From positions 1 through 64,000 of the forward strand of contig CAYXCZ010000020.1 in assembly GCA_964463695.1 (NCBI GenBank): a stretch of DNA of 64,000 bases. Reading direction: 5' to 3'. The notes beneath the pieces were generated by a model. That model worked only from the letters and a program-made list of their open reading frames with translations. It was not told the DNA's origin and did not search any database. Within the stretch, counting starts at the first letter, position 1. Each line of letters starts with the position of its first letter. This document shows positions 26,831-35,808 of the stretch, piece after piece. Both the position numbers and the translations under genes were made by a program. The stretch comes from JALNZU01 sp964463695 (GTDB lineage Bacteria > Bacteroidota > Bacteroidia > Bacteroidales > F082).

Positions 26831-27649
26831 ATGTATAACCTTATCCGATTTCTACAGAAACACAACTTCATCATTCTATTCGTGTTTCTGGAGGCATTGG
26901 CATTGGTCATGCTAAGTCGCAGCCATACGTTTCACAGGGCGGCGCTTAATCACCGTACAAATACCATTGCCGGAAGTGTTTATCACATCAACAGCGATAT
27001 CACCAATTATTTTTCGCTACAGCAGCAAAACACCCGGCTTCAACAGCAAAATGCCGATTTGTTGCGAAAGCTTGCTCTCGTTCAAGAAATGATTCCTGAT
27101 CCGGATAGCGCCCTCAAAAGCCGGATTTTTGATTTTGTACCTGCAAGAGTGATAAACAACACAGTGGATCTGCGGAACAACTATATCATAATTAACAAGG
27201 GCTTCAGAGATGGAGTCAGCAAGGATATGGGAATTGTATCACCCGATGGAGTTGCGGGTATCATAATTGGGGTGAGTGAGCATTATGCCACAGCAATGTC
27301 GCTTTTGCACAAGCATGCCACTGTAAGCGTACGATTTTTAAATAACGATCAAATTGCAAATCTTCATTGGCGCGGAGGCGATTATCATTATGCCGAGGTA
27401 GTGGATATTCCTTCACATGTTATTCCAAATGAGGGAGATACAATTGTTACAAGTGGACACTCTTTTGTGTTTCCCGAAGGACTGATGGTAGGAACAGTGG
27501 CAGAGTTGATTGAATCTGAACGAGGAAATCTGAACACAGCCCGCGTGAAATTTCACACAAACTTTGGCAAATTACGTAATGTATATGTGGTGAAAAATGC
27601 CCATCGTAACGAATTAGACGCCTTATCAACCATCAAAACCAATGAATAA
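26831..27649 (+). CDS. mreC: Rod-shape-determining protein MreC
   Basis: A 272-residue bitopic membrane protein that links MreB filaments to the wall synthases. One N-terminal helix (FIILFVFLEALALVML) is followed by a coiled coil rich in glutamine (about 60-90) and the two beta-barrel domain with NKGFRDGVSKDMGIVSPDGVAG and GDTIVTSG. Length is normal. Its last bases overlap the mreD start by 8 bases (ATGAATAA), so translation is coupled. Confidence 0.95.
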   Translation: MYNLIRFLQKHNFIILFVFLEALALVMLSRSHTFHRAALNHRTNTIAGSVYHINSDITNYFSLQQQNTRLQQQNADLLRKLALVQEMIPDPDSALKSRIFDFVPARVINNTVDLRNNYIIINKGFRDGVSKDMGIVSPDGVAGIIIGVSEHYATAMSLLHKHATVSVRFLNNDQIANLHWRGGDYHYAEVVDIPSHVIPNEGDTIVTSGHSFVFPEGLMVGTVAELIESERGNLNTARVKFHTNFGKLRNVYVVKNAHRNELDALSTIKTNE

Positions 27650-28160
27650 CACCCTGTTAAATACGTTTCGGTTTATTGGATTGATACTTCTGCAGGTGTT
27701 GATTCTTAATCACATAGAGTTAATTGGTTATGTGAATCCCTTTGTTTACATCCTTTTTGTTTTAATGCTTCCTTTATCAACACCGGGTTGGTTGCTTTTA
27801 TTGTTGAGTTTTGGAACAGGCTATACGATCGACGTTTTTATGTCAAGTGCAGGTCTTCATACTGCTGCAACCGTTTTTATGGCATTCATGCGTCCTTATG
27901 TTGTTCAACTTGCAACAGGAGCTAAAGAACCCGAAATGTTGAATAATCCTGGGCTGTCACAAATGGGTATCCGATGGTGGTTTAGCTACTCTCTTAGCCT
28001 TGTATTTCTCCATCATTTTGCACTTTTTCTTCTGGAATCATTTAGTTTCAGTCAGTTGGGTTATACCCTGATCAGGATTGTTCTGAGTGTTCTATTCACT
28101 GAGATACTGATTCTTTTGCTAAGCTATTTCTTTGCTACCCGACTCAAAAAAAAGAAATAA
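27642..28160 (+). CDS. mreD: Rod-shape-determining protein MreD
   Basis: A 172-residue integral membrane protein with about five helices and short loops, typical of Bacteroidota MreD. It was identified by position (8-base overlap with mreC), size and hydrophobic profile; the sequence itself is poorly conserved in this family. Unlike the common arrangement, the wall synthase genes mrdA (PBP2) and rodA do not follow. The next gene, 279 bases on, is an unrelated thioredoxin lipoprotein with its own promoter. Confidence 0.9.
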   Translation: MNNTLLNTFRFIGLILLQVLILNHIELIGYVNPFVYILFVLMLPLSTPGWLLLLLSFGTGYTIDVFMSSAGLHTAATVFMAFMRPYVVQLATGAKEPEMLNNPGLSQMGIRWWFSYSLSLVFLHHFALFLLESFSFSQLGYTLIRIVLSVLFTEILILLLSYFFATRLKKKK

Positions 28161-28406
28161 AATTGCGGTTTGAGTAGCTTTTCCAGGTCATAATTTAACA
28201 AGTTCGCAAACAGGAAGTGCATTTTCTTATCAACGTGTTAAGTAATTGACATACTGAGTTATACAAAAATTGTAATGAAATTTTACTAGTGGTTTTCAAA
28301 TAGAAAACACGCATCTTTTTAGTGTATAAATGTAAATTTTGATGGGAGTTAATTTTTTTAGATTGTTAAAAAAGCAAAACTAGCTTTCCAAATAATAAAA
28401 AAACGA

Positions 28407-28414
28407 TAGATTTG
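28407..28414 (+). promoter_or_regulatory. -7 promoter box of the thioredoxin lipoprotein gene
   Basis: TAGATTTG matches TAnnTTTG, 25 bases before the ATG at 28440. It marks a transcription unit separate from mreBCD. Confidence 0.55.
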
Positions 28415-28439
28415 CCCTTATAAGTAAACTCCAAAAATC

Positions 28440-29546
28440 ATGAAACGTATCGTTTTGTTCGCCTTGGTGGCAATGCTGGGATTGGCTGCCTGCAGCACCG
28501 CAAAAAAAGATCTTCCATCTTTTAAACTGACACTGAGTGTCACCAATTTCGATGGAAAACAAGTGAAAGTGCAAAAACGTATAGGTGATGTATGGGAAGT
28601 CATCGATTCGGTTAAAGTGGAAGCCGGTGTAGCCCATCTGAAAGGGACAATAGAAACTCCTGAGATGTTGTTTGTAGCTTTTGAAGATTTAAAGGGAAAT
28701 GTTCCATTTTTTGCTGAAGCAAGTGAAATTACAATAAAAGCTGATCCTCAAAATTTACGTCAGGCCGAGATAAATGGCTCCCTGACGCATGAGCGTTATC
28801 TGGCATTCACCGACAAATTTGAAGAATTTGACGAAATACTCTATCAGCATTATCAAGCCTACAAATCAGCTGAAGAAGCTGCCAACGAGGAAGGACTTCA
28901 GGCCGCAGAAGCTGCATACGAGCAAGCGGAAAAGGATAAAAAACAATTTTTGGTTGATTATGTCCGAACCAATAATAAAGATGTGGTTTCACATTACATC
29001 TTATATAGAAATACCTATCAATTTGAACTTGATGAACTTGAAGGTATGGTGGTCGCCTTTGATGAAACAGTTAAATCATCGTATTTAACCGATTTATTCG
29101 ACAGGGTTTTGGTGTTAAAAAGTGTTGCAATTGGAATGCCATACAAGGATTTTGAACAAGCTGCGCCCAACGACAGCTTGATTAAACTTTCGGAAAAGGT
29201 AGGGGCAAAGGTATTATTGGTTGATTTTTGGGCTTCATGGTGTCAGCCATGCAGGGCCGAAAACCCAAATATTGTTGCTATCTACAAAGATTTTAAAGGA
29301 AAAGGGTTTGATGTTTTCGGAGTTTCGTTTGATACCGATAAAGAAAAATGGATGGAAGCTATCACCGATGATAATTTGACCTGGACACACGTCTCCGATT
29401 TGAAAGGATGGGGTAACGAAGCCGGGAAAAAATATGGCGTTCAATCGATACCACACAGTGTGCTTCTGGATGCGAATGGCAATATCATTGCGAAGAATCT
29501 TCGTGCTGAAGATTTACGTAACAAAGTAGCTGAGCTGCTCAAGTAG
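28440..29546 (+). CDS. TlpA-like thioredoxin-fold lipoprotein with DUF4369 domain
   Basis: A 368-residue periplasm-facing thiol:disulfide protein. The leader MKRIVLFALVAMLGLAAC gives a lipobox with lipid Cys18. Residues about 28-130 match the DUF4369 beta domain, 130-225 form a helical linker with an alanine/glutamate-rich stretch (EEAANEEGLQAAEAAYEQAE), and 235-368 the TlpA/ResA thioredoxin domain with redox site FWASWCQPCRAE and cis-proline in QSIPHSVLLD. It likely reduces disulfides in exported proteins such as cytochromes. It is flanked by its own promoter and a strong terminator. Confidence 0.93.
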   Translation: MKRIVLFALVAMLGLAACSTAKKDLPSFKLTLSVTNFDGKQVKVQKRIGDVWEVIDSVKVEAGVAHLKGTIETPEMLFVAFEDLKGNVPFFAEASEITIKADPQNLRQAEINGSLTHERYLAFTDKFEEFDEILYQHYQAYKSAEEAANEEGLQAAEAAYEQAEKDKKQFLVDYVRTNNKDVVSHYILYRNTYQFELDELEGMVVAFDETVKSSYLTDLFDRVLVLKSVAIGMPYKDFEQAAPNDSLIKLSEKVGAKVLLVDFWASWCQPCRAENPNIVAIYKDFKGKGFDVFGVSFDTDKEKWMEAITDDNLTWTHVSDLKGWGNEAGKKYGVQSIPHSVLLDANGNIIAKNLRAEDLRNKVAELLK

Positions 29547-29565
29547 TTAATATTCAACAGTATTA

Positions 29566-29595
29566 AAAAAAGGCGTTGTTTTCAACGCCTTTTTT
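29566..29595 (+). terminator. Strong bidirectional terminator
   Basis: A 13-base-pair stem: six A then GGCGTTG (29566-29578) against CAACGCC then six T (29583-29595), with a TTTT loop. It lies between two convergent genes and serves both. Confidence 0.9.
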
Positions 29596-29638
29596 ATTTT
29601 CATAGGATCGATATGCTTGTCAATTCAATAAGAGTGAA

Positions 29639-30595
29639 CTACTTTTTCCCAACAAGTTTTGTACTTATTTCATTCAGCATCAGCGAAGTCATGCTTTCGA
29701 GGTTGAAGACATCACTTAGTCCCCAATCTTTTCTGGCTACACTGTCATCTATGCTTGCAGGCCAGCTGTCGGCAATTGCCTGACGAAAATCAGGTTCATA
29801 AGTAATTTCAAAATCAGGCTGATGTTTGCGAATTGCTGCAGCTACTTCTTTAGGCGTAAAACTCATTCCTCCAACATTGTAACTCGAGCGGAGACTCAGC
29901 TTTCCGGCATCGGCTTCCATTAACTGAATAGTAGCTTTGATAGCATCATCCATAAACATCATCGGCAAGGCGGTATCTTCGCGCAGGAAGCAATTGTAGC
30001 TATTATTACGAATAGCCTCATAATAAATTTCAACAGCATAGTCAGTAGTTCCTCCGCCGGCTTCGGTTTTGTAACTGATTAGGCCGGGATAACGCAAACT
30101 GCGGAAGTCTACACCATACCGCTTTTGGTAGTATTCGCCCCAGCGTTCACCTGCAAGTTTACTGATACCATAAACGGTATTTGGTTCCATCACAGTGAGT
30201 TGTGGAGTATTATACCGGGGTGTTGTTGGGCCAAATACTGCGATTGAGCTGGGCCAGAAGAGTTTTTTTACATCTGAGTCGCGTGCCAACTCAAGGGTAT
30301 TCATCAATGCGCGCATGTTGATTTCCCAGGCTTGCTGTGGGATTTTCTCAGCATTGCCCGAAAGAACGGCGGCAAGATTATAAACCTGAGTGATTTTAAA
30401 CCTGACCGCAAAATGCAACAAATTGTTGTAATCCATCACATCGAGGGTGTTGAAAGGCCCACTTTCGAGGATGTCTTTTGGCGGTTGTTTGATGTCGGTG
30501 GCAAAAACATTTTCATTGCCATATACTTTTCTCAAAGCTAAGGTAAGCTCTGATCCGATTTGCCCTGAGCAACCAATGACGAGAATACGCTCCAT
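29639..30595 (-). CDS. NAD-dependent L-threonine 3-dehydrogenase, SDR type
   Basis: A 318-residue extended short-chain dehydrogenase. It has the Rossmann motif VIGCSGQIGSEL, the catalytic serine in FWPSSIAVFGP, Tyr-Lys in YGISKLAGE, and the block FRSLRYPGLISYKTEAGGGT, which is specific to the epimerase-like threonine dehydrogenases that oxidise L-threonine to 2-amino-3-ketobutyrate. The usual partner, glycine C-acetyltransferase (kbl), is not adjacent. It is monocistronic with its own -7 box at 30628-30635. Confidence 0.88.
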   Translation of the reverse strand: MERILVIGCSGQIGSELTLALRKVYGNENVFATDIKQPPKDILESGPFNTLDVMDYNNLLHFAVRFKITQVYNLAAVLSGNAEKIPQQAWEINMRALMNTLELARDSDVKKLFWPSSIAVFGPTTPRYNTPQLTVMEPNTVYGISKLAGERWGEYYQKRYGVDFRSLRYPGLISYKTEAGGGTTDYAVEIYYEAIRNNSYNCFLREDTALPMMFMDDAIKATIQLMEADAGKLSLRSSYNVGGMSFTPKEVAAAIRKHQPDFEITYEPDFRQAIADSWPASIDDSVARKDWGLSDVFNLESMTSLMLNEISTKLVGKK

Positions 30596-30627
30596 AAAAT
30601 CTATCTGTTATTTATTTCACATTAAGT

Positions 30628-30635
30628 TACAAATG
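30628..30635 (-). promoter_or_regulatory. -7 promoter box of threonine dehydrogenase
   Basis: Minus-strand TACATTTG, a full TAnnTTTG match, 33 bases before the ATG at 30595. Confidence 0.5.
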
Positions 30636-30719
30636 TAGGACATTTCCTTTTCCGGTGATTGAAGCACAGACTGATTCCATGAAATTTCGTTTCTTTGCAG
30701 CCTGAAAGCATCACAAATT

Positions 30720-32204
30720 ATGACGAAGTTTCGCAATCAGGCAGAAGTTATTGTGTACAACAGCCTCAGCCGTAAGAAAGAAGTTTTTATTCCCATCAAT
30801 CCTCTTCATATCGGTATGTATGTTTGCGGGCCAACCGTATATGGTGATGCACATTTGGGACATGCCCGTGCTGCAATAACTTTTGATCTGGTTTTTCGCT
30901 ATTTCACGCATTTGGGATATAAGGTGCGTTATGTGCGCAACATCACTGACGTTGGCCATCTTGAAAATGATGCCGATGAGGGTGAGGATAAAATTGCTCA
31001 AAAGGCTCGTTTAGAACAGATTGAACCCATGGAAGTGGTGCAGTATTATACTGTTCGATACCATAAAAATATGGATCAACTCAATGTTTTACGTCCCTCT
31101 ATTGAGCCACATGCTTCGGGCCATCTCATCGAACAGATTGCCATGGTTGAGAAGATTCTAAAGAAAGGATATGCCTACGAGGTAGACGGTTCAGTGTATT
31201 TCGATGTTGAAAAGTATAGTAAAAACCACCATTACGGCATCCTTTCAGGACGGAAAATCGAAGATTTGATCAGCAATACACGTAAACTCGACGGTCAATC
31301 AGACAAACGAAACAGTGCCGACTTTGCATTGTGGAAAAAAGCTGAGCCTTCACACATCATGCGTTGGCCTTCGCCCTGGAGTGACGGATTCCCTGGCTGG
31401 CATATGGAATGCTCGGCCATGGGTTGTAAATATCTGGGCGAACAGTTTGATATTCATGGTGGTGGCATGGACTTACTTTTCCCGCACCATGAGTCGGAAA
31501 TTGCACAGTCAACTGTAGCCAACGAAAAATCGCCCGTGCACTATTGGATGCACAACAATATGATTACCCTCAACGGACAGAAAATGGGCAAGTCGCTCGG
31601 TAACGCCATCTCGCTTGATGATATCTTCACAGGAAATCATCCTTTGCTCGAACAAGCTTACAGTCCGATGACTATCCGGTTTTTTATTTTACAGGCCCAT
31701 TACCGCAGCACCCTCGACTTTAGCAACGAAGCCCTTCAGGCAGCTGAAAAAGGCTTGAAAAAATTATTGGTAGCTGCTTCAACCTTAACTAAGTTGAAAG
31801 TCAATCCAGCCGCAGCTGATCAAGGGGTTGATGCTATTGAAAAGGCATGTTACGATGCTATGAACGACGACTTTAACAGTCCAATGGCTATTGCAGCACT
31901 TTTTGATGCTGTACGACTTATCAACGCTTCAAACGATGGTCATTTAGCCATCAATGAACGAGAGTTTCAGCAGCTAAAACAACTTATGGATGATTTTATA
32001 TTCCATATTTTGGGAATTCAGGACGAAGAAGCAGGCTCTGATTTAGAGCTAGTGGATGGTCTGATGCAAACTATAATCAACTTGCGGCAGGAAGCACGCG
32101 CAAAAAAGGATTTTGCCACAAGCGATGTAATTCGCGACAGCCTCGGGAAACTTAACATCGTGCTGAAAGACGGTAAAGACGGTACAAGCTGGGAGTTGAA
32201 GTAA
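30720..32204 (+). CDS. cysS: Cysteinyl-tRNA synthetase
   Basis: A 494-residue class I tRNA synthetase charging tRNA-Cys. It has the HIGH-type motif in YVCGPTVYGDAHLGHAR, zinc-ligand region GWHMECSAMG with HHESEIAQS, and the KMSKS-type loop here as KMGKSLGNAI. The C-terminal helical DALR-like and anticodon parts follow, ending SWELK. Length is normal. The gene is divergent from threonine dehydrogenase. Confidence 0.97.
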   Translation: MTKFRNQAEVIVYNSLSRKKEVFIPINPLHIGMYVCGPTVYGDAHLGHARAAITFDLVFRYFTHLGYKVRYVRNITDVGHLENDADEGEDKIAQKARLEQIEPMEVVQYYTVRYHKNMDQLNVLRPSIEPHASGHLIEQIAMVEKILKKGYAYEVDGSVYFDVEKYSKNHHYGILSGRKIEDLISNTRKLDGQSDKRNSADFALWKKAEPSHIMRWPSPWSDGFPGWHMECSAMGCKYLGEQFDIHGGGMDLLFPHHESEIAQSTVANEKSPVHYWMHNNMITLNGQKMGKSLGNAISLDDIFTGNHPLLEQAYSPMTIRFFILQAHYRSTLDFSNEALQAAEKGLKKLLVAASTLTKLKVNPAAADQGVDAIEKACYDAMNDDFNSPMAIAALFDAVRLINASNDGHLAINEREFQQLKQLMDDFIFHILGIQDEEAGSDLELVDGLMQTIINLRQEARAKKDFATSDVIRDSLGKLNIVLKDGKDGTSWELK

Positions 32205-32358
32205 TGTTGCAAAACGGCTTCAGGCACTAAGTTGTTCTAAATCAAGTAATAGCATCATTTTCTTTATTTTTGATGCAATTCGCCTTAAATTTTTGTTGTT
32301 TTTTATAGAAAATAACTTAAAAAACAGATGTAATTAGCTGTATGATAATACGATATAA

Positions 32359-32391
32359 AACTAACTAGTTTGTTAGTAACTAACTGGTTAG
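32359..32391. repeat. Clustered AACTAACT direct and inverted repeats
   Basis: AACTAACTAGTT (32359-32370) and AACTAACTGGTT (32378-32389) are direct repeats 19 bases apart. Each also forms a dyad: CTAAC with GTTAG (32361-32376, and 32380-32391 with only two bases between). This resembles a repressor operator pair. Confidence 0.4.
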
Positions 32392-32497
32392 CAATATTCT
32401 CATTGAAAAAGAATTGATAGACAACCCTGGAAAAACCATCGTTTTTCTCGATCCGGTTTATGAATTGTGGTTCGTTAAGAAAGTTCTTAAAAGATAA
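32384..32497 (+). pseudogene. Possible 3' remnant of an AAA-family ATPase gene
   Basis: A frame without ATG encodes 37 residues ending with FLDPVYELWFVKKVLKR before a stop. The DP-x-x-ELWF pattern near a C-terminus is typical of the winged-helix end of archaeal-type AAA ATPases common in Bacteroidales. The upstream part of the gene is absent. This is a resemblance from memory, not a search result. Confidence 0.25.
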
Positions 32498-32534
32498 AGG
32501 TATAGGTGATATCCTTGTAAAACGGGTCTTTCAT

Positions 32535-33113
32535 TTATTTATTCTCATCTATTGGTTGTCGTATCATCTCGAAAACCCCTTTAGGTAAAAAGAAACGTAA
32601 ATCCTTGCCTTGTTTTATGGCTTCACGGATGAAAGTGGAAGACACTTCAATCATTGGAGCTTCGATAAGTTGAACAGAAGGGTGTTTGACCAAAGGATGG
32701 CCTGAACTGCCTTTGCGGGGATAAACGAGCAAACTGTAGCTTTTGAGAATAGCTTCATAATCTTTCCAAAGGTGGAAGTTTTCTAAACTGTCAGTTCCCG
32801 TGATAAGGTGAAAATGCATATTGGAAAACTTGATTTCCAATGCCTTGAGTGTGTCGATGGTATAAGAAGGTTTTGGCATACCAAACTCGATGTCGCTCAC
32901 AACAAACCGATCGAAACCCTCAACTGCTTTCTTGACCATGGCCAACCGCTTTTCTTCGGGCATGAGATCAGTTTGTGCTTTCAATGGATTATGAGGTGAA
33001 ACAATGAACCATATTTCATCCAAAGAAGTGTATTCGAGCAAATAATTGGCCAGCATCAGGTGGCCGTTGTGCACCGGATTGAACGAGCCGAAAAACAGAC
33101 CAACATTCTTCAT
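32535..33113 (-). CDS. nadD: Nicotinate-nucleotide adenylyltransferase
   Basis: A 192-residue enzyme that adenylates nicotinate mononucleotide in NAD synthesis. It starts MKNVGLFFGSFNPVHNGHL, the nucleotidyltransferase GxFxPxHxGH motif, and carries the ISSTFIR-type site as VSSTFIREAI. The start is ATG 33113; a TTG two codons upstream is in frame but less likely. It is last in a four-gene minus-strand run (yicC, gmk, oxidoreductase, nadD), beginning 10 bases after the oxidoreductase stop. Confidence 0.95.
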   Translation of the reverse strand: MKNVGLFFGSFNPVHNGHLMLANYLLEYTSLDEIWFIVSPHNPLKAQTDLMPEEKRLAMVKKAVEGFDRFVVSDIEFGMPKPSYTIDTLKALEIKFSNMHFHLITGTDSLENFHLWKDYEAILKSYSLLVYPRKGSSGHPLVKHPSVQLIEAPMIEVSSTFIREAIKQGKDLRFFLPKGVFEMIRQPIDENK

Positions 33114-33123
33114 CTTCAATTAT

Positions 33124-34152
33124 TTAGAAACGAATCAGCATTTTACCTTCCGACATTGACCCGAGATAATGTCGTAGTCCTTTTACCAGTTCATTCAAAC
33201 TCACCTGAATACCAACAGGATTTAAAACCTCCTGTGAGAGGATCAATTTGGTTAGCAGTTCACTCGCTTCTTTAAGGGTTTGAAGGTTGTTGCGGGCAAA
33301 CCACACATTAAGATCGAAGCCCATAATCGTTAGCTTTTTAAAGATCAGTTGTAATGCATTGATCCCCGAAATCTCTTTTCCTGAGAGGCCGCCATAAACG
33401 ATGATCTGACTGTTTTCAGGAAGGTTTTTGGCTATGATGCCAGTTTGTTCGCCGGCAACAGCATCAAAAAATGTGGTAGGTTGATAGGTTTGCAATGTGG
33501 CCGCAATCTCTTCCTCAAAAGTAGGTTCAGAAGAAACGATTATAGCTTTGAATCCCTTACCGGAAAGCATTTCGGCAGTTTGTTTACGCCGAACAATAGC
33601 TACCACATCAATTCCATACATTTTACTCAATGCAAGAAGGTATTCACTTACTCTGCTGCCGGCAGCATTTACCAGAATTGTTTTACTCTTATTATTGCGT
33701 GCTGCCTGCATCAGTCCGTAGGCTGTAAATGGGTTGACAAAAAAAACAGCAGCCTGCTCCGGCGTAAACTGATCATGCGCAGGAAGTAATTGTTCAGGAC
33801 TTGCAAGCATGTATTCGGCCCATGTCCCGTCACTATCGCCCTGAGCAAAACAAGATACCCGCTTTCCAATCCATTTGGAGGCATCCACACCTTCGCCAGT
33901 GTCCACTATAATGCCACAGCCTTCAAAGCCCGGCACTGCAGGCAATGTTTTAATCACATTGTAACCTCCTTGCATAAAAGCGATATCGGAGGGATTACAG
34001 GGTGCTGCTTCCATCTTGACTAAAAGAGCTCCGGCAGGCAACGATTTCAAGCTGCGTTCTACCACTCGAATGCTAAGTAAAGCTCTGAGGGTGTTTATGT
34101 TATAGACTGGTAATTCAGCTACCTGATATGTGAATGGATAAGAGATTTTCAT
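33124..34152 (-). CDS. MDR-family alcohol dehydrogenase/quinone oxidoreductase
   Basis: A 342-residue NAD(P)H-dependent medium-chain reductase related to zeta-crystallin and enoyl reductases. The GroES-like N-domain contains MEAAPCNPSDIAFMQGGY and VPGFEGCGIIVDTGEGV; the nucleotide-binding domain follows (TILVNAAGSRVSEYLLALSK). The catalytic-zinc ligands of classical alcohol dehydrogenases are not evident, so a quinone or enoyl reductase activity is more likely. Its start overlaps the gmk stop by four bases (ATGA), and nadD follows 10 bases on, so it is embedded in a housekeeping operon. Substrate unknown. Confidence 0.85.
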   Translation of the reverse strand: MKISYPFTYQVAELPVYNINTLRALLSIRVVERSLKSLPAGALLVKMEAAPCNPSDIAFMQGGYNVIKTLPAVPGFEGCGIIVDTGEGVDASKWIGKRVSCFAQGDSDGTWAEYMLASPEQLLPAHDQFTPEQAAVFFVNPFTAYGLMQAARNNKSKTILVNAAGSRVSEYLLALSKMYGIDVVAIVRRKQTAEMLSGKGFKAIIVSSEPTFEEEIAATLQTYQPTTFFDAVAGEQTGIIAKNLPENSQIIVYGGLSGKEISGINALQLIFKKLTIMGFDLNVWFARNNLQTLKEASELLTKLILSQEVLNPVGIQVSLNELVKGLRHYLGSMSEGKMLIRF

Positions 34153-34730
34153 GGCTTTTCAAGGAAATCTTTTACAAGAATTGTAAGTTGTTCGCGGGCA
34201 ATATTTAAATCATCGTTTATGAAAACCAGGTCGAATTGTGGAGCGTATGTCATTTCCTGAGCTGCTTTTTGAACACGCTCATGGATACTGTCTTCGGCAT
34301 CGCTGCAGCGGTTGCGAAGTCGTTGTTCAAGAACCTGAATCGAAGGGGCTTGAATGAAAATGCTGTAAGCGATTTCTCCAAAGTGTTTTTTTATATTTAT
34401 CCCACCAACAACATCTACATCAAATATCAAATGTTTTCCATTACTGAGCGCTTTGTCAACTTCTTCGAGCAGCGTACCATAAAAAACACCTTCATATACC
34501 TCCTCCCATTCCAGAAATTCACCATTATCTATCCGTTGTTTGAAATCCTCCTTCGTTAAAAAGAAATAATCCTTGCCATGAACTTCATTGTCTCTTTTGG
34601 GGCGTGAGGTAGCCGAAACCGAGAATGCCAGTGAAGGAATTTGGTTCAGCAGATGTTTTACAAGTGTTGTTTTACCTGCGCCTGAAGGGGCTGAAACAAC
34701 CAACATTTTTCCTTTTGAAGTGGATGTCAT
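34149..34730 (-). CDS. gmk: Guanylate kinase
   Basis: A 193-residue kinase that phosphorylates GMP to GDP. The P-loop is VSAPSGAGKTTLVKHLL, followed by the GMP-binding SATSRPKRDNEVHGKDYFF and GEFLEWEEVYEGVFYGT. I chose ATG 34730 (MTSTSKGKMLVV), one base after the yicC stop; a longer in-frame start inside yicC is less likely. The yicC-gmk pairing is widespread in bacteria. Confidence 0.95.
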   Translation of the reverse strand: MTSTSKGKMLVVSAPSGAGKTTLVKHLLNQIPSLAFSVSATSRPKRDNEVHGKDYFFLTKEDFKQRIDNGEFLEWEEVYEGVFYGTLLEEVDKALSNGKHLIFDVDVVGGINIKKHFGEIAYSIFIQAPSIQVLEQRLRNRCSDAEDSIHERVQKAAQEMTYAPQFDLVFINDDLNIAREQLTILVKDFLEKP

Positions 34731-34731
34731 T

Positions 34732-35610
34732 TTAAAGCACATTAAAAAGTTGTTCCTTAATTTTCTCAAGTTCGTCCTTCATTTGCACTACGATACGTTG
34801 TATTTGGGCATCATTGGCTTTTGATCCTAAAGTGTTTATTTCACGACCAATTTCCTGCACGATGAAACCCAATTTTTTACCGGCATAATCCTCATCAATA
34901 GCTTCCATGAAGTAGTTACAATGTTGCCTGAGACGCACTTTTTCTTCGCTGATGTCTAACTTTTCAAGATAATATATGAGCTCTTGCTCAAAACGGTTTG
35001 GATCGAATTTCAGATGGTCGCTAACCTCCGATACGTTTTTCATCAAGCGGTTTTTAAGCAGCTCTGTTCGCTGGTTTTCAAAAGGAGTTACTTCATCTAA
35101 AAGACTGATGATCAAATTTATATGACTTAGGATATCAAGCTTTAATGCCTGACCTTCCTGCATACGAAAAGCATCGAATTCATGGAGAACTGACAAAGCT
35201 GTGGAGGTGAGAGCCTTTGACAAAGATTCAGGCAACATGACATCTCCGTCACCATTCGCAATCACGCCTGGAAATTTTAGCAATAATGAAGCCATATCCT
35301 GCGGTAATTGAATTCGAAGCGCATAGGCCATTTCATTGAGTTGCTCAAAAGCTGCTGCAGCAACTTCCCTATCGATACGCCCAACTTTTTTTAAATCGGA
35401 ATCTTCAATTGTAACATAAAAGTCAACTTTTCCTCTTCTGACACTTTCAGAAATTCTGTTTCGTAAATCAAACTCCAATTGTTTCAAATCGGCAGGTAGG
35501 CGTAGGTTTAAATCTAACTGCTTACTGTTGAGTGATTTAATTTCCACTGTGATTTTCCCAGACCCCACTTGCTGTTGCTGTTTTCCATAACCTGTCATCG
35601 AACGTATCAT
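34732..35610 (-). CDS. yicC: YicC-family endoribonuclease
   Basis: A 292-residue protein with the canonical start MIRSMTGYGK and C-terminal DUF1732 block (GKKLGFIVQEIGREINTLGSKA), as in YicC, which has been described as an RNase acting on small RNAs and mRNA. The start at 35610 is fixed by the family start and by a -7 box at 35627-35634. It heads the operon with gmk. Confidence 0.93.
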   Translation of the reverse strand: MIRSMTGYGKQQQQVGSGKITVEIKSLNSKQLDLNLRLPADLKQLEFDLRNRISESVRRGKVDFYVTIEDSDLKKVGRIDREVAAAAFEQLNEMAYALRIQLPQDMASLLLKFPGVIANGDGDVMLPESLSKALTSTALSVLHEFDAFRMQEGQALKLDILSHINLIISLLDEVTPFENQRTELLKNRLMKNVSEVSDHLKFDPNRFEQELIYYLEKLDISEEKVRLRQHCNYFMEAIDEDYAGKKLGFIVQEIGREINTLGSKANDAQIQRIVVQMKDELEKIKEQLFNVL

Positions 35611-35626
35611 ACTTCTCAGTTTTTGG

Positions 35627-35634
35627 CAAATATA
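35627..35634 (-). promoter_or_regulatory. -7 promoter box of the yicC-gmk operon
   Basis: Minus-strand TATATTTG, a full TAnnTTTG match, 17 bases before the yicC ATG at 35610, implying a very short leader. Confidence 0.5.
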
Positions 35635-35808
35635 CATGAATTGAGAGGCTGGACAACAAAGATGCATTTGCTGTCATTTTTCAGATTTTTTAATGGATTT
35701 GATAGAGTTTTTTTATAAACACATATATATCAGTTGTTTAAATACTTTATCAGCTTCGGCCACTCTGGCACTTTGCGAAGTCAAAAAAATTGTAATATTG
35801 CCATTGCT

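Larger units (their letters stand above)
32205..32534. other. 330-base gap with decayed sequence
   Basis: Between the convergent ends of cysS and nadD. It holds a cluster of short AACTAACT repeats and an open frame that looks like the tail of an ATPase gene. No terminator with a solid stem was found. Confidence 0.45.
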
